DNA of 43,187 bases, taken from assembly GCA_934670115.1 (NCBI GenBank), contig CAKUOV010000017.1, forward strand, positions 1-43,187, read 5' to 3'. A program made the position numbers and the translations under genes. The notes under the pieces were generated by a model, which worked only from the letters and a program-made list of their open reading frames with translations, ran no database searches and was not told the origin of the DNA. Origin of the DNA: an uncultured Eggerthellaceae bacterium. Lineage in GTDB: Bacteria; Actinomycetota; Coriobacteriia; Coriobacteriales; Eggerthellaceae. Shown in pieces: positions 8,824 to 16,430 of the stretch. Within the stretch, counting starts at the first letter, position 1; each line of letters begins with the position of its first letter.

Positions 8824-10254
8824 ATGATCCATGCTGAAAACGAAACAGTGCGTTCCTTGCTCTTTCAAGGCAATTTCGGCCTTGAGCGCGAAACCCTGCG
8901 CATCACCGAAGACGGCTTTTTGGCGCAATCCCCCAACCCCTTCCCCAACAACCCCCACATCGTGCGCGACTTCAGCGAAAACCAGGTGGAAATAAATACC
9001 GGCGTGCAGCATTCGCCGGCAAAAGCGCTGGCGGAACTTGCCCATTACGACAAGATGGTGCAGACCAAACTGGCGCAGCAAAACCCCAAGGAAATGCTCT
9101 GGCCGTTTTCAAACCCGCCTTATCTGCGCGACGAAAATGACATTCCTATTGCCCAGTTTTATGGCGAAGAAGCAAGCAAAACCAGCTATCGTGAGTATTT
9201 ATCGAATCAATACGGGCGCTACAAAATGACGTTTAGCGGCATCCATTTCAATTACTCATTCTGCGATGAGCTGCTGAAATGCGATTTTGAGCTGAGCGAT
9301 TTCAAACTGGGTGAATTCGCAGCAAGCAACGGTAGCGAAGACTGCGAGCGCGAAGAACACGGCGAAGACACCAACGCTGGCAGCACGCCCGCCGCCGATG
9401 CCAACAACGCTCACGAAAACGCAGCCTTCACTGCTTACAAAAACGACTTGTACCTTACGCTGGCGCAACGCTGCGTTGCCTATGGATGGGTCATGAGCGC
9501 AATCACCGCCGCCAGTCCCATTATGGATTCCTCGTTTGTGGAGCAAGGCAACACGGGTGGCGATCTTTATTTCGGCTTGGGCACTGTTCGTTGCTCTGAA
9601 CTGGGCTATTGGAATTACTTCTCGCCTGTTTTGGATTATTCATCCCCTGCAGGATACGCCGACAGCATTCAGCAATACGTTGATCGCGGCTACATCATGT
9701 ATCCAAGTGAGCTGTATTACCCTATTCGCCTGAAGCCAAGCGGTGCTTACAGCTTGGATTCCCTGCGTGCGGGCAACATCAGCCACATTGAGCTACGCAT
9801 GTTCGACTTGAACCCCACCGATTCTTTGGGCCTTAACGAGCAAGATGTCTTCTTCTCGCAGCTTCTTTTGATTTGGCTTGCGTGCACGCCTGCTCAGCCG
9901 TTCACGCGCGCCGATCAAATCCAGGCAATTCAAAACTTCAAGAACGCTGCGCACTACGATTTGCGCACGGTGAAAATCATTTTTCCGGGCGGGCGCACCT
10001 GCACGGTAAACGCTGCAGCACTTGAGGTTCTTGATGACATGATTGCGTTTTTCCGTAGCATTGACGCAGGTCAAGAGGTCTTTAACTGCTTGACCTTCCA
10101 ACGCGGGAAGTTCACCGATGCCATCCATGAACGCTATACGCACACGGTGCGTCACGCTTATGGCACCGAGTTCGTGAAAAACGGCCTGAAGCTTGCGCAG
10201 CTGCGACAGCAAGAGGCGCTTGCCCGCCCCGACGCGTTCGCGGAAGAAGTGTAA
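8824..10254 (+). CDS. gshA: Glutamate-cysteine ligase (gamma-glutamylcysteine synthetase), stand-alone
   Basis: This enzyme would join glutamate and cysteine using ATP to form gamma-glutamylcysteine. The type-1 signature FGLERETLRI is at residues 18-27, followed by DFSENQVEINTG, LWPFSNPP and KMTFSGIHFNYSF. Later segments are ITAASPIMDSSF and ELRMFDLNP. The ligase domain is complete at 476 aa, but the ATP-grasp glutathione synthetase half of the fused GshF/GshAB enzymes is absent, and no gshB lies in the window. Residues about 170-205 form an acidic, Ala/Asn-rich low-complexity insertion. The ATG at 8824 is preceded by GGAAAGG; an upstream in-frame extension lacks a ribosome site. The product may be gamma-glutamylcysteine used as a thiol itself, unless gshB is elsewhere. 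Confidence 0.9.
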   Translation: MIHAENETVRSLLFQGNFGLERETLRITEDGFLAQSPNPFPNNPHIVRDFSENQVEINTGVQHSPAKALAELAHYDKMVQTKLAQQNPKEMLWPFSNPPYLRDENDIPIAQFYGEEASKTSYREYLSNQYGRYKMTFSGIHFNYSFCDELLKCDFELSDFKLGEFAASNGSEDCEREEHGEDTNAGSTPAADANNAHENAAFTAYKNDLYLTLAQRCVAYGWVMSAITAASPIMDSSFVEQGNTGGDLYFGLGTVRCSELGYWNYFSPVLDYSSPAGYADSIQQYVDRGYIMYPSELYYPIRLKPSGAYSLDSLRAGNISHIELRMFDLNPTDSLGLNEQDVFFSQLLLIWLACTPAQPFTRADQIQAIQNFKNAAHYDLRTVKIIFPGGRTCTVNAAALEVLDDMIAFFRSIDAGQEVFNCLTFQRGKFTDAIHERYTHTVRHAYGTEFVKNGLKLAQLRQQEALARPDAFAEEV

Positions 10255-10292
10255 GCGGCGCATTTGTTGGTTCGTATTCAGGGCCCACGCAA

Positions 10293-10328
10293 ACGTGCCA
10301 ACGGCCTTCCACGTGCCAACGGCCTTCC
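10293..10328. repeat. Two-copy 18-bp perfect tandem repeat
   Basis: ACGTGCCAACGGCCTTCC occurs twice head to tail (10293-10310, 10311-10328) in the intergenic space after the glutamate-cysteine ligase gene. It looks like a recent slippage duplication. Confidence 0.85.
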
Positions 10329-10347
10329 GTTCGCTCCGGCTCATAAA

Positions 10348-10380
10348 AAACGCCGACGGCCCCAACAGCTGCCGGCGTTT
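10348..10380 (-). terminator. Terminator, mainly for the cohesin-like gene
   Basis: AAACGCCG (10348-10355) pairs with CGGCGTTT (10373-10380). Read on the minus strand, the stem runs into six T, so it should end the 10407-11336 gene. On the plus strand the T-tract is short, so any action on the ligase gene would be weaker. Confidence 0.7.
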
Positions 10381-10406
10381 CAGCTCGGATAATCAGAAAC
10401 TACACG

Positions 10407-11336
10407 CTATTCTTTCGGAGTCGCCTGACCGCTCTGGTCATCTGCCTGCTTGCGACGCTTATGCACGATGACGCCCGCAACAAGAGCAATAACGGCAACA
10501 ACCAACGCTCCTATCAGCACATACAGCATCATGGGCGTCTGACCGTTCGCAGCCTTTCCATCTTTCGAGGCATCAACGGAGGCTTTGTCGCCCGATGCCG
10601 AAGACGAGCCCGATGCCAGCTCACCATTGCGCGTGGCCTCGTACTCGGCTTTTTCCTCATCCGTCATTTCGTCGGAGGTGTCAACACCTTCCAGCGTGGA
10701 GGGATCGGCTTCGGGGGCCTCCACGCCTGCCGTTGTGCCAACCGACTCACTTGTGGACGGCTCAACAGGGGCCGCGGCGTCCGAAGCGGTAGAGACAGTA
10801 ATCACTACATCATTGCACGTGCAGGCGTAGCTTCCCATACCCGTAGAATTAGAGATGTTCACACGGCGAATCTCCATAGAAGTTGAGCCTTGCTCGCGTG
10901 CCACAAACGTAATATTCATCAATGGCGTACCGTTATCCCAGGTCACACCCTTAAGTGTGGGGGACTTGAAATTCAACACGGCATCGGTCCAACCATCGCC
11001 GGCATCTTTCGTATAAACGTCAATGCTGTTATTCGTATCCAACGATGCAACGTCAAGCATGCCGGTGTTGTAGCGCACCGTAGCCGACATAGCGTACATA
11101 GTGTACTGGCTGCTTCCGTTATTTTGCAGCTCTAGCGAAACCGTAAACGTATCACCAGGGGCAACAGAGCTCGGAACATCTTCACCTGCTACAACCGACA
11201 TCGTATACGTGGGGGAATCGGCGTAAGCGCGCTGCGGGACAATCGCTGCGGTCAGCCCCACCAAGGCAGCAACAAGCACGAACGCGATGCACGCCTTTTT
11301 CATTACATTAGTTACGACAGAAACTGCATTACTCAT
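10407..11336 (-). CDS. Secreted, C-terminally membrane-anchored cohesin-like protein
   Basis: The 309-aa protein has a signal peptide: basic MKKA followed by a hydrophobic run ending near PQRAYADS. A domain of about 140 residues follows that resembles cohesins, with VAPGDTFTVSLELQNN, ATVRYNTGMLDVASLD and late beta-strands. Next come a Ser/Thr/Glu/Asp-rich linker, a TM helix (MMLYVLIGALVVAVIALVAG) and a short basic cytoplasmic tail. The layout suggests a surface protein exposing a beta-sandwich on a flexible stalk. Whether it binds a dockerin partner is unknown, and none is in the window. The ATG at 11336 has AAGGGAGC 6 nt upstream. The ATG at 11300 (MKKA) is an alternative start without a ribosome site. 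Confidence 0.8.
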   Translation of the reverse strand: MSNAVSVVTNVMKKACIAFVLVAALVGLTAAIVPQRAYADSPTYTMSVVAGEDVPSSVAPGDTFTVSLELQNNGSSQYTMYAMSATVRYNTGMLDVASLDTNNSIDVYTKDAGDGWTDAVLNFKSPTLKGVTWDNGTPLMNITFVAREQGSTSMEIRRVNISNSTGMGSYACTCNDVVITVSTASDAAAPVEPSTSESVGTTAGVEAPEADPSTLEGVDTSDEMTDEEKAEYEATRNGELASGSSSASGDKASVDASKDGKAANGQTPMMLYVLIGALVVAVIALVAGVIVHKRRKQADDQSGQATPKE

Positions 11337-11473
11337 GGGCGCTCCCTTGAAAATCGGTCCGTCGCGTCTGTTAAAATCCCGCGCAAAATACCACGCGCGA
11401 AGCAAACGACGAATGCCAGCGATACAATAGACAAGTTGTGGTGCAATTCAACATGCACGCAACCCGAAAATAG

Positions 11474-11492
11474 TAGCGTTATAGTAACGCTA
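11474..11492. promoter_or_regulatory. Perfect 8-3-8 inverted repeat upstream of the cohesin-like gene
   Basis: TAGCGTTA and TAACGCTA flank TAG. It lies about 140 bp upstream of the cohesin-like gene start. A T7 run follows on the plus strand, but the stem is too AT-rich for a convincing terminator. An operator is possible. Confidence 0.4.
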
Positions 11493-11499
11493 AATGCTG

Positions 11500-11762
11500 T
11501 GTTTTTTTAAAAAGAACAATCGCAAACGGATAAAACGTGACGTTTGCTACGAATTGTACAAAATTGCGTGCATCGCAAAGCGCTTGCCGTCACGCCGTCG
11601 CACGGTAAGGAGCACACGCGAGTTGCGATCCGCAACGAACCGCACAGCGCACGCAGGTCCGACCCACGCGAACCACACAAGGCACGCGCGTCGTTCGGTC
11701 CGCACAAACCGCACAAACCGCACCAGTCATGTAATCCCCACAAACCACGCAGATCACCTACG
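11500..11762. other. Gene-free stretch with degenerate CGCAC/CACAAACC short repeats
   Basis: No convincing coding frame is present. The sequence is biased on one strand toward A, C and G, with many short CGCACAAAC-like words. Open frames here translate to His/Arg/Thr-rich nonsense without ribosome sites. Confidence 0.5.
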
Positions 11763-11799
11763 CAAAAGGGGTCTTTCGCAAAACCGCGAGAGACCCCTT
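11763..11799 (-). terminator. Terminator after the XpaC-like gene
   Basis: AAGGGGTCTTTCGC (11766-11779) pairs with GCGAGAGACCCCTT (11786-11799) with one wobble and a 6-nt loop. On the minus strand it runs into TTTT. Confidence 0.75.
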
Positions 11800-11836
11800 A
11801 CCACTCCAAGCAATGCAATTAAACGAAAATACCCTG

Positions 11837-12376
11837 CTAGGAAAGCCCTTCACGCTTAAGCGACATCTTCATGGCTTCGATTTCCACATCCAAATCAAGC
11901 GCTTCATCTTTATACATGTTGTCGTACATCAAATCGAACGCATGCGCCATGTCCTGCATGTGTCCCTTGGTCTTCTGCAGAAGATCGTCATCCTCAAGCG
12001 TGTTACTGTTTTCAAGCGCCGAATACTTTTTCAACACCACATCAAGCGCGGGCACGTAATACGCAAAGAACTGATTGTTACGACGAATCTCTTCGGGCTG
12101 GCTGCGCATGGCGTCAATGAGTTTGCTCGCCTTCTCGATAGCCACTGTGGCTTCGTTTCTAAGCTGCGCATCACGCAACCCATGAAGCTGCAGGCGCGAT
12201 TGACTCAGGCTGCGCTCCGCCTGGCGCAGTTTGGTGTCTTGTTCGGATGTTATGCCGCTCGTAAGCAAGCGTCGCCGCCTTTCGGCGTTCGACCCCGCAC
12301 GACCAAGCGCGATAGCGCCAGCAGAAAGCCCCGCTACTGCGACAAGCGCCACAACCAAACTAAGGATCAGCCCCAT
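11837..12376 (-). CDS. XpaC-like (5-bromo-4-chloroindolyl phosphate hydrolysis) family membrane protein
   Basis: The 179-aa protein starts at the ATG at 12376, preceded by CAGGAG. Longer in-frame starts upstream lack a ribosome site. It opens with one TM helix (LILSLVVALVAVAGLSAGAI). A basic patch (ERRRR) and a helical, coiled-coil-prone cytoplasmic domain follow, with segments RRNNQFFAYYVPALDVVLKKY and DLDVEIEAMKMSLKREGL (each a conserved-looking helix). This pattern matches the XpaC family, which is paired with a TelA-family gene in Bacillus subtilis (xpaC-yaaN). Here too telA lies directly upstream on the same strand. A function in envelope or toxic-ion stress is inferred from the pair. 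The family name reflects a historical phenotype, not a known activity. Confidence 0.78.
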   Translation of the reverse strand: MGLILSLVVALVAVAGLSAGAIALGRAGSNAERRRRLLTSGITSEQDTKLRQAERSLSQSRLQLHGLRDAQLRNEATVAIEKASKLIDAMRSQPEEIRRNNQFFAYYVPALDVVLKKYSALENSNTLEDDDLLQKTKGHMQDMAHAFDLMYDNMYKDEALDLDVEIEAMKMSLKREGLS

Positions 12377-12419
12377 GAAAACTCCTGCTGTTCGTTTTCC
12401 GTTCGATGCAATCATTGCA

Positions 12420-12453
12420 AAGAGCCGCCGCCAACACATCGGCCGCGGCTCTT
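12420..12453 (-). terminator. Hairpin between telA and the XpaC-like gene
   Basis: AAGAGCCGC (12420-12428) pairs perfectly with GCGGCTCTT (12445-12453). The T-tract is short (TTT), so it may only attenuate read-through from telA into the XpaC-like gene. Confidence 0.5.
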
Positions 12454-12487
12454 GAACACACTTGCTTTTTGCTCTTGCTATCGGGCA

Positions 12488-13660
12488 CTATGCCTTAATC
12501 TCAAGAAGCTTTGCGCGCAAATCGTCTTCGATCTGACCCAAAGAAGATTCTGCATCGGCACGCTTCTGGCGACCTTCCGCAGAAATGCGCAGCACTTCTT
12601 CAAGCGTTTCGATGAGTTTCTGATTCGTCTCTTGAATGGTTTCCACCTCAATAATGCTGCGCTCGGATTCCTCGGCAACGGCAATGGTGCCCTGTTTCAG
12701 CGTTTCGGCGTTCTTCTTCAGAAGCTCGTTGGTCATGTCGGAAACGGCACGCGTTGCCTCGGTGGCCTGACGCATGTCTTCCACGCCAAGGGCCAGAACC
12801 ATCTGGTTCTTCCACAGCGGAATGGTGTTCACCAAAGTGGTTTGAATCTTTTCCACCATCACAATGTCGCTGCTCTGAATCAGGCGAATCTGCGGAGCCA
12901 TCTGAATGCTAATGGCGCGCGTGAGCTCCAAGTCGAAGATCTTCTTCTCAAAGCGGTCAAGTAGGCCCGCGTAATCGTTGGCGCGCTGGGCGTCTTCCAC
13001 GGCACCCGTGCGGTCGGCCTCGGCCTTCAATTCAACCAGCTTGCCGGCACGCTCTTCCTCAAGGCGCTTCTTACCAGCCAAAATGTAAATGGTGAGCTCT
13101 TTGTAATAATCCAGGTTCGCGTCATACATGTGGTCGAGCAGCACAATGTCCTTGCTCAGCTGATTCTGATGCGCCTGAAGCTGATCGCACACCTTGTCAA
13201 CGTTTGACTCTGCCTTGGCGTAGTTGGCCTTCATGCGCTCAATGGTTGCCGGCGCCTTCTTGAACAGCCCGAAGAAACCGCCTTTTTCCTCGCCCTTAAT
13301 GTCGAAACCCTTGAGCTCGGTGACCAGCGTGGAAATCATGCCGCCTACTTCGCCCAAATCCTTGGTTTTGACGTTTTCAAGCGCATGATCGGAGAAGTCC
13401 GCAATGTTCTTTTGGCTGCTTGAGCCGAATTCGACAATAACGTTGCTGTCGGTCAGGTCAATTTCAGTGGCGCGCTGATCAATGAGCGCCAGCTCTTCGG
13501 GAGTAAGCTTGATGTCCGCCAGCGATGTGCCATTGGTGGACTTGACCTGGATAAGCCCCTTGTCAGGCTGCCATTCGGTAATGGTGTTCTCTACTGCGGG
13601 CGCGGCGGGCGCATCTTGAACGACCTGTGCTTCAACTTCCATAGGATTTTCGGTTTCCAT
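12488..13660 (-). CDS. telA: TelA-family protein (toxic anion resistance family)
   Basis: The 390-aa soluble protein is almost wholly alpha-helical after a disordered, Pro/Ala-rich first 30 residues. Family-like segments include ENVKTKDLGEVGGMISTLV, LDHMYDANLDYYKELTIYI and TTLVNTIPLWKNQMVLALG, then a coiled-coil-rich C-terminus. The family is named for tellurite resistance, but many members are general envelope-stress proteins found beside XpaC-like genes, as here. The ATG at 13660 has AAGGAGG upstream; an in-frame extension to 13732 lacks a ribosome site. Transcription probably continues into the XpaC-like gene past a weak hairpin. Confidence 0.92.
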   Translation of the reverse strand: METENPMEVEAQVVQDAPAAPAVENTITEWQPDKGLIQVKSTNGTSLADIKLTPEELALIDQRATEIDLTDSNVIVEFGSSSQKNIADFSDHALENVKTKDLGEVGGMISTLVTELKGFDIKGEEKGGFFGLFKKAPATIERMKANYAKAESNVDKVCDQLQAHQNQLSKDIVLLDHMYDANLDYYKELTIYILAGKKRLEEERAGKLVELKAEADRTGAVEDAQRANDYAGLLDRFEKKIFDLELTRAISIQMAPQIRLIQSSDIVMVEKIQTTLVNTIPLWKNQMVLALGVEDMRQATEATRAVSDMTNELLKKNAETLKQGTIAVAEESERSIIEVETIQETNQKLIETLEEVLRISAEGRQKRADAESSLGQIEDDLRAKLLEIKA

Positions 13661-13907
13661 AAAGCAGCCTCCTTGTTCGATGGGGGTAGCGCACAGGCAC
13701 CATACGCGCAGCGCGCATTTTGATGCTTCCATTATACGCGTGAAAAACGCGCGGAAGCACCCGCGGAAACAAACATATAGGCAACATCTTGCCTCTTCGG
13801 CAGAACTTATATCTTTTTTTGGGCGGAAAGCGAACGGAATGCAAACGAAGCCGTTTTATTCGTTAGATTTTTATTCGTAGGTTTCTCTGTTGATTTTGCT
13901 CGTTGGC

Positions 13908-14819
13908 TTATTCGTTGGAAAGCGCAAGACACAGAGCATCAAGCAACGTGACCGCATAATGCTGTGCAGCGCGCGCCTCGCCTGCGTCTTCCCATGCTTC
14001 GCCGGGAACCTGAATGGCAATGCGGCGCGGCGAATCACCCTTTACGGCATTCAGCGCGTTCTCAATACGCAAGGCCAAGCTGCCCTCTTCATCGTCCATT
14101 TGAACCACGGGAACAGCTTTTTGCTGCGCCGGACGCTCTTCGCCCGGCAAAACAAGATGCACGAAGCACATGTTCTGATCGGGAGCCACCAACAGCGAAT
14201 CAGCGCTTACAATGTGCGAGTTCGGATTTGTTGCCAGCGCAAGGTTCGACATGCGGCTTGCCACGCTGCGGGTGAATTTTGAGGTACCGAAAAGGCACAG
14301 CGTGTGTTCGCCCAGAACATCAGCTGCACGAGAAAATCCCAGATGAGCTCCAGGAACTGCCGCAGGTTTTCCTTCCCAAGAATGGCGCAGATTGCGAATG
14401 GCGCGGAAGGTTTGCGCGCCCGCAATACCATCGCCGTACAACGCCAAGTTCAGCTGGAACTTGCGCAGCGCGGCTTCAGTATACGCGCCGAAAATGCCAT
14501 CGTCGTTGCACGCGAAGCCCAACGCGCCCAACGCGCGTTGCAGTTGGCGCACATCGTTACCATGGAAGAACGGCATGCGCAGATACAGCGTGCGATCGCC
14601 CATGGAATACGATGCGTCTACCAGGGCAGACCACGTTTTCTCATCGACCTCGCCCGTTGCCGGCAAGCCGTGCGCAAGGCAAAACGAACTCACCGCAGCA
14701 GCGGTTTTTTCGCCATAGACGCCATCAACGTCGGCGTCGGTTAGAAAGCCAGCCAGCACCAAACGCTGCTGAATGTCCTCTACGGCTGCTCCTGTATGTT
14801 GCAAACGAACGATTTCCAT
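13908..14819 (-). CDS. Peptidoglycan-binding protein with two PG_binding_1 repeats and an unassigned C-terminal domain
   Basis: The 303-aa protein has no signal peptide. Repeat 1 (residues about 5-68) reads VEDIQQRLVLAGFL, DGVYGEKTAAAVSSF and GEVDEKTWSAL. Repeat 2 (about 85-140) reads VRQLQRALGALGF, DGIFGAYTEAALRKFQ and GIAGAQTF. The last 150 residues do not show the zinc-ligand pattern of an amidase_3 domain. The domain order resembles actinobacterial CwlM, a cytoplasmic non-catalytic regulator of peptidoglycan precursor synthesis, so a regulatory role is possible but inferred. The start is 4 bp after the stop of the polyprenyl synthase gene, so the two are co-transcribed and probably translationally coupled, linking wall binding with isoprenoid carrier supply. 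Confidence 0.85.
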   Translation of the reverse strand: MEIVRLQHTGAAVEDIQQRLVLAGFLTDADVDGVYGEKTAAAVSSFCLAHGLPATGEVDEKTWSALVDASYSMGDRTLYLRMPFFHGNDVRQLQRALGALGFACNDDGIFGAYTEAALRKFQLNLALYGDGIAGAQTFRAIRNLRHSWEGKPAAVPGAHLGFSRAADVLGEHTLCLFGTSKFTRSVASRMSNLALATNPNSHIVSADSLLVAPDQNMCFVHLVLPGEERPAQQKAVPVVQMDDEEGSLALRIENALNAVKGDSPRRIAIQVPGEAWEDAGEARAAQHYAVTLLDALCLALSNE

Positions 14820-14823
14820 AACG

Positions 14824-15882
14824 CTAATCCAAACGATTCACAAACCAATCGGCCATGGAAACAAGCAGGTCACGAGCGGAGCTGGGGTCAACCACGCCCA
14901 GAAGCCTGTTCTTGGAAATGCTCGTCAGGTTCTGCGCGTAATTGCGCGCGTACTCAATGCTTCCCGTTTCCTGCATGATATCCACCGCTTCTGCAAGAAC
15001 ATCCGGGTCCTTCTCTTTGTTGGACAGAATCTCAACCAGGCGGGCGCGTTGCTGCTCGGTGCCATGATGCAGCGCGTGCACCACAATCAACGTGCGCTTT
15101 CCTTCGGTGATGTCGCTGCGGAAGTCTTTCTTGGTGGACTCTTCTTCGCCGATAAGGTTCAGCAAGTCGTCTTGAATCTGGAAGGCCAAGCCCGTGTCCA
15201 GGCCAAAATTGCGCAGGCCTTCGATTTGCGCCTCGGTGCCACCGCCTACAATAGCACCAACGGCCAGCGGAACCGCACCGCTGTAATGGGCGGTCTTATG
15301 CGTTGCCATAATCAGATAATCTTCGGGCGTAATGTCATAGCGAGCGTCGCGCGCCCAGCCGATATCCATTGCCTGGCCCTCAATCGTGCGACGCGTCATT
15401 TCAATGAGCTCGGTCACAACACGCACTTTCACGGCATCGTCAAGCGTAGGATCATTGATTACTGTGCCGTTGACCAGGGAAAGTCCCAGGTCGCCCATGT
15501 TCAGGGCAAGACCCAAGCCTTCGCTCAAATGCAGGCACGGCTCGCCACGGCGCAGCTCGGCCTCGTCGGCAATGTCGTCGTGAATCAACGCAGCGGTGTG
15601 GAAGTGTTCAATAGCCGCCGCAGAACTAATGGCCTTATTCATGTCGCCGCCAACAACCAGACAACCCGCCAGAGCAATAAGCGGACGATGACGCTTTCCG
15701 CCATTCTTGCTGTACTTCATCAGGGGACCATACAAATAGCGATCCATATCAGGATGGTCACCATGCGGAATGTAGCGGTTCACCAAATCGCCAATGACAC
15801 CCGCGTATTGATCAAGGTACTCCTGAAAATCGGCAGGAGGATTATCGTTCAAAGAAATAAGATCGTTGATGTCGGTGCTCAT
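14824..15882 (-). CDS. Polyprenyl (trans-isoprenyl) diphosphate synthase
   Basis: The enzyme condenses isopentenyl diphosphate units onto allylic diphosphates, giving precursors for quinones or the lipid carrier of wall synthesis. In its 352 aa it shows the GGKRHRP substrate motif near residue 62. The first Asp-rich motif is in HDDIADEAELRRG, the KT motif in THKTAHYSGAVPL, and the second Asp-rich region is QIQDDLLNLIG, where the last Asp of DDxxD is Asn. GKRTL follows. The N-terminal segment of about 50 residues is rather long. The product chain length cannot be read from sequence. The ATG at 15882 has only a weak ribosome site (GAGATGAG). It forms a two-gene operon with the peptidoglycan-binding protein. 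Confidence 0.93.
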   Translation of the reverse strand: MSTDINDLISLNDNPPADFQEYLDQYAGVIGDLVNRYIPHGDHPDMDRYLYGPLMKYSKNGGKRHRPLIALAGCLVVGGDMNKAISSAAAIEHFHTAALIHDDIADEAELRRGEPCLHLSEGLGLALNMGDLGLSLVNGTVINDPTLDDAVKVRVVTELIEMTRRTIEGQAMDIGWARDARYDITPEDYLIMATHKTAHYSGAVPLAVGAIVGGGTEAQIEGLRNFGLDTGLAFQIQDDLLNLIGEEESTKKDFRSDITEGKRTLIVVHALHHGTEQQRARLVEILSNKEKDPDVLAEAVDIMQETGSIEYARNYAQNLTSISKNRLLGVVDPSSARDLLVSMADWFVNRLD

Positions 15883-15959
15883 ATTATGCTCATCTCGAAA
15901 AAGTCGCGACCTACGAAGACTTCATTGCGGGCAAAACAAAAAGACGAAAAGGAAGTGGG

Positions 15960-15984
15960 TTCCTATTTTCAAACCTGGTAGGAG
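15960..15984. repeat. Duplicate of the tRNA-Leu(UAA) 3' end (distal copy)
   Basis: This 25-bp stretch is identical to 16148-16172, which covers the last 9 nt of tRNA-Leu(UAA) with its CCA plus 16 bp downstream. The two copies are 188 bp apart in direct orientation. This is the form an integrase attachment-site pair takes, but no integrase gene lies between or near them. Confidence 0.75.
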
Positions 15985-16053
15985 TAGCGTGGCTCCGGCG
16001 TTCGCTGCGCGAACCCCGACCCCTCCCTCGCAAGCTCGGTCGGGCGAATTCCT

Positions 16054-16077
16054 AAAAACGTGCCACTGGCACGTTTT
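16054..16077 (-). terminator. Terminator after tRNA-Leu(UAA)
   Basis: AAAACGTGCC (16055-16064) pairs perfectly with GGCACGTTTT (16068-16077) around a 3-nt loop. On the minus strand the stem runs into five T. It lies between the two copies of the tRNA-end repeat. Confidence 0.75.
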
Positions 16078-16147
16078 CTTGACGGAATTCCACCTCATCG
16101 GTTCGAGCCCCCGAAGGAAAGCCCTTTCCAATGGTTCCGTTGTCTTT

Positions 16148-16163
16148 TTCCTATTTTCAAACC

Positions 16164-16172
<9 letters not shown>
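16148..16172. repeat. 25-bp repeat overlapping the 3' end of tRNA-Leu(UAA)
   Basis: This is the proximal copy of the direct repeat at 15960-15984. It contains CTCCTACCA of the tRNA (minus strand) and the flanking sequence. A site of this kind restores the tRNA end after integration. Confidence 0.75.
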
Positions 16173-16247
<75 letters not shown>

Positions 16248-16264
16248 ACTTACAGCCACAGGGC

Positions 16265-16292
16265 ATTTTATCAAATAAAGTGCGCTTGTCTC
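16265..16292 (-). promoter_or_regulatory. Possible promoter of tRNA-Leu(UAA)
   Basis: Minus strand: GAGACA (16287-16292), a 16-bp spacer, then TAAAAT (16265-16270), ending about 17 bp before the mature tRNA. The -35 match is moderate. Confidence 0.4.
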
Positions 16293-16430
16293 ACGCGTTT
16301 CTAGAATAGGGAGAAAAGAATGGATTTCGCCGCAGCGCGTACCATTGCAACGGACTCGTGTGCTATGCTAGTAAGGCTCTTGCATTACACACACCAAAAA
16401 CGAAGCAAAATGCAAAAAGGAGCTTTTTCC

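Noticed and set aside
15961..16050. Second tRNA or small structured RNA next to tRNA-Leu(UAA)
   Set aside because: Only the 25-bp tRNA end is duplicated; no D-arm or anticodon arm can be folded, and no SRP or tmRNA signature is present.
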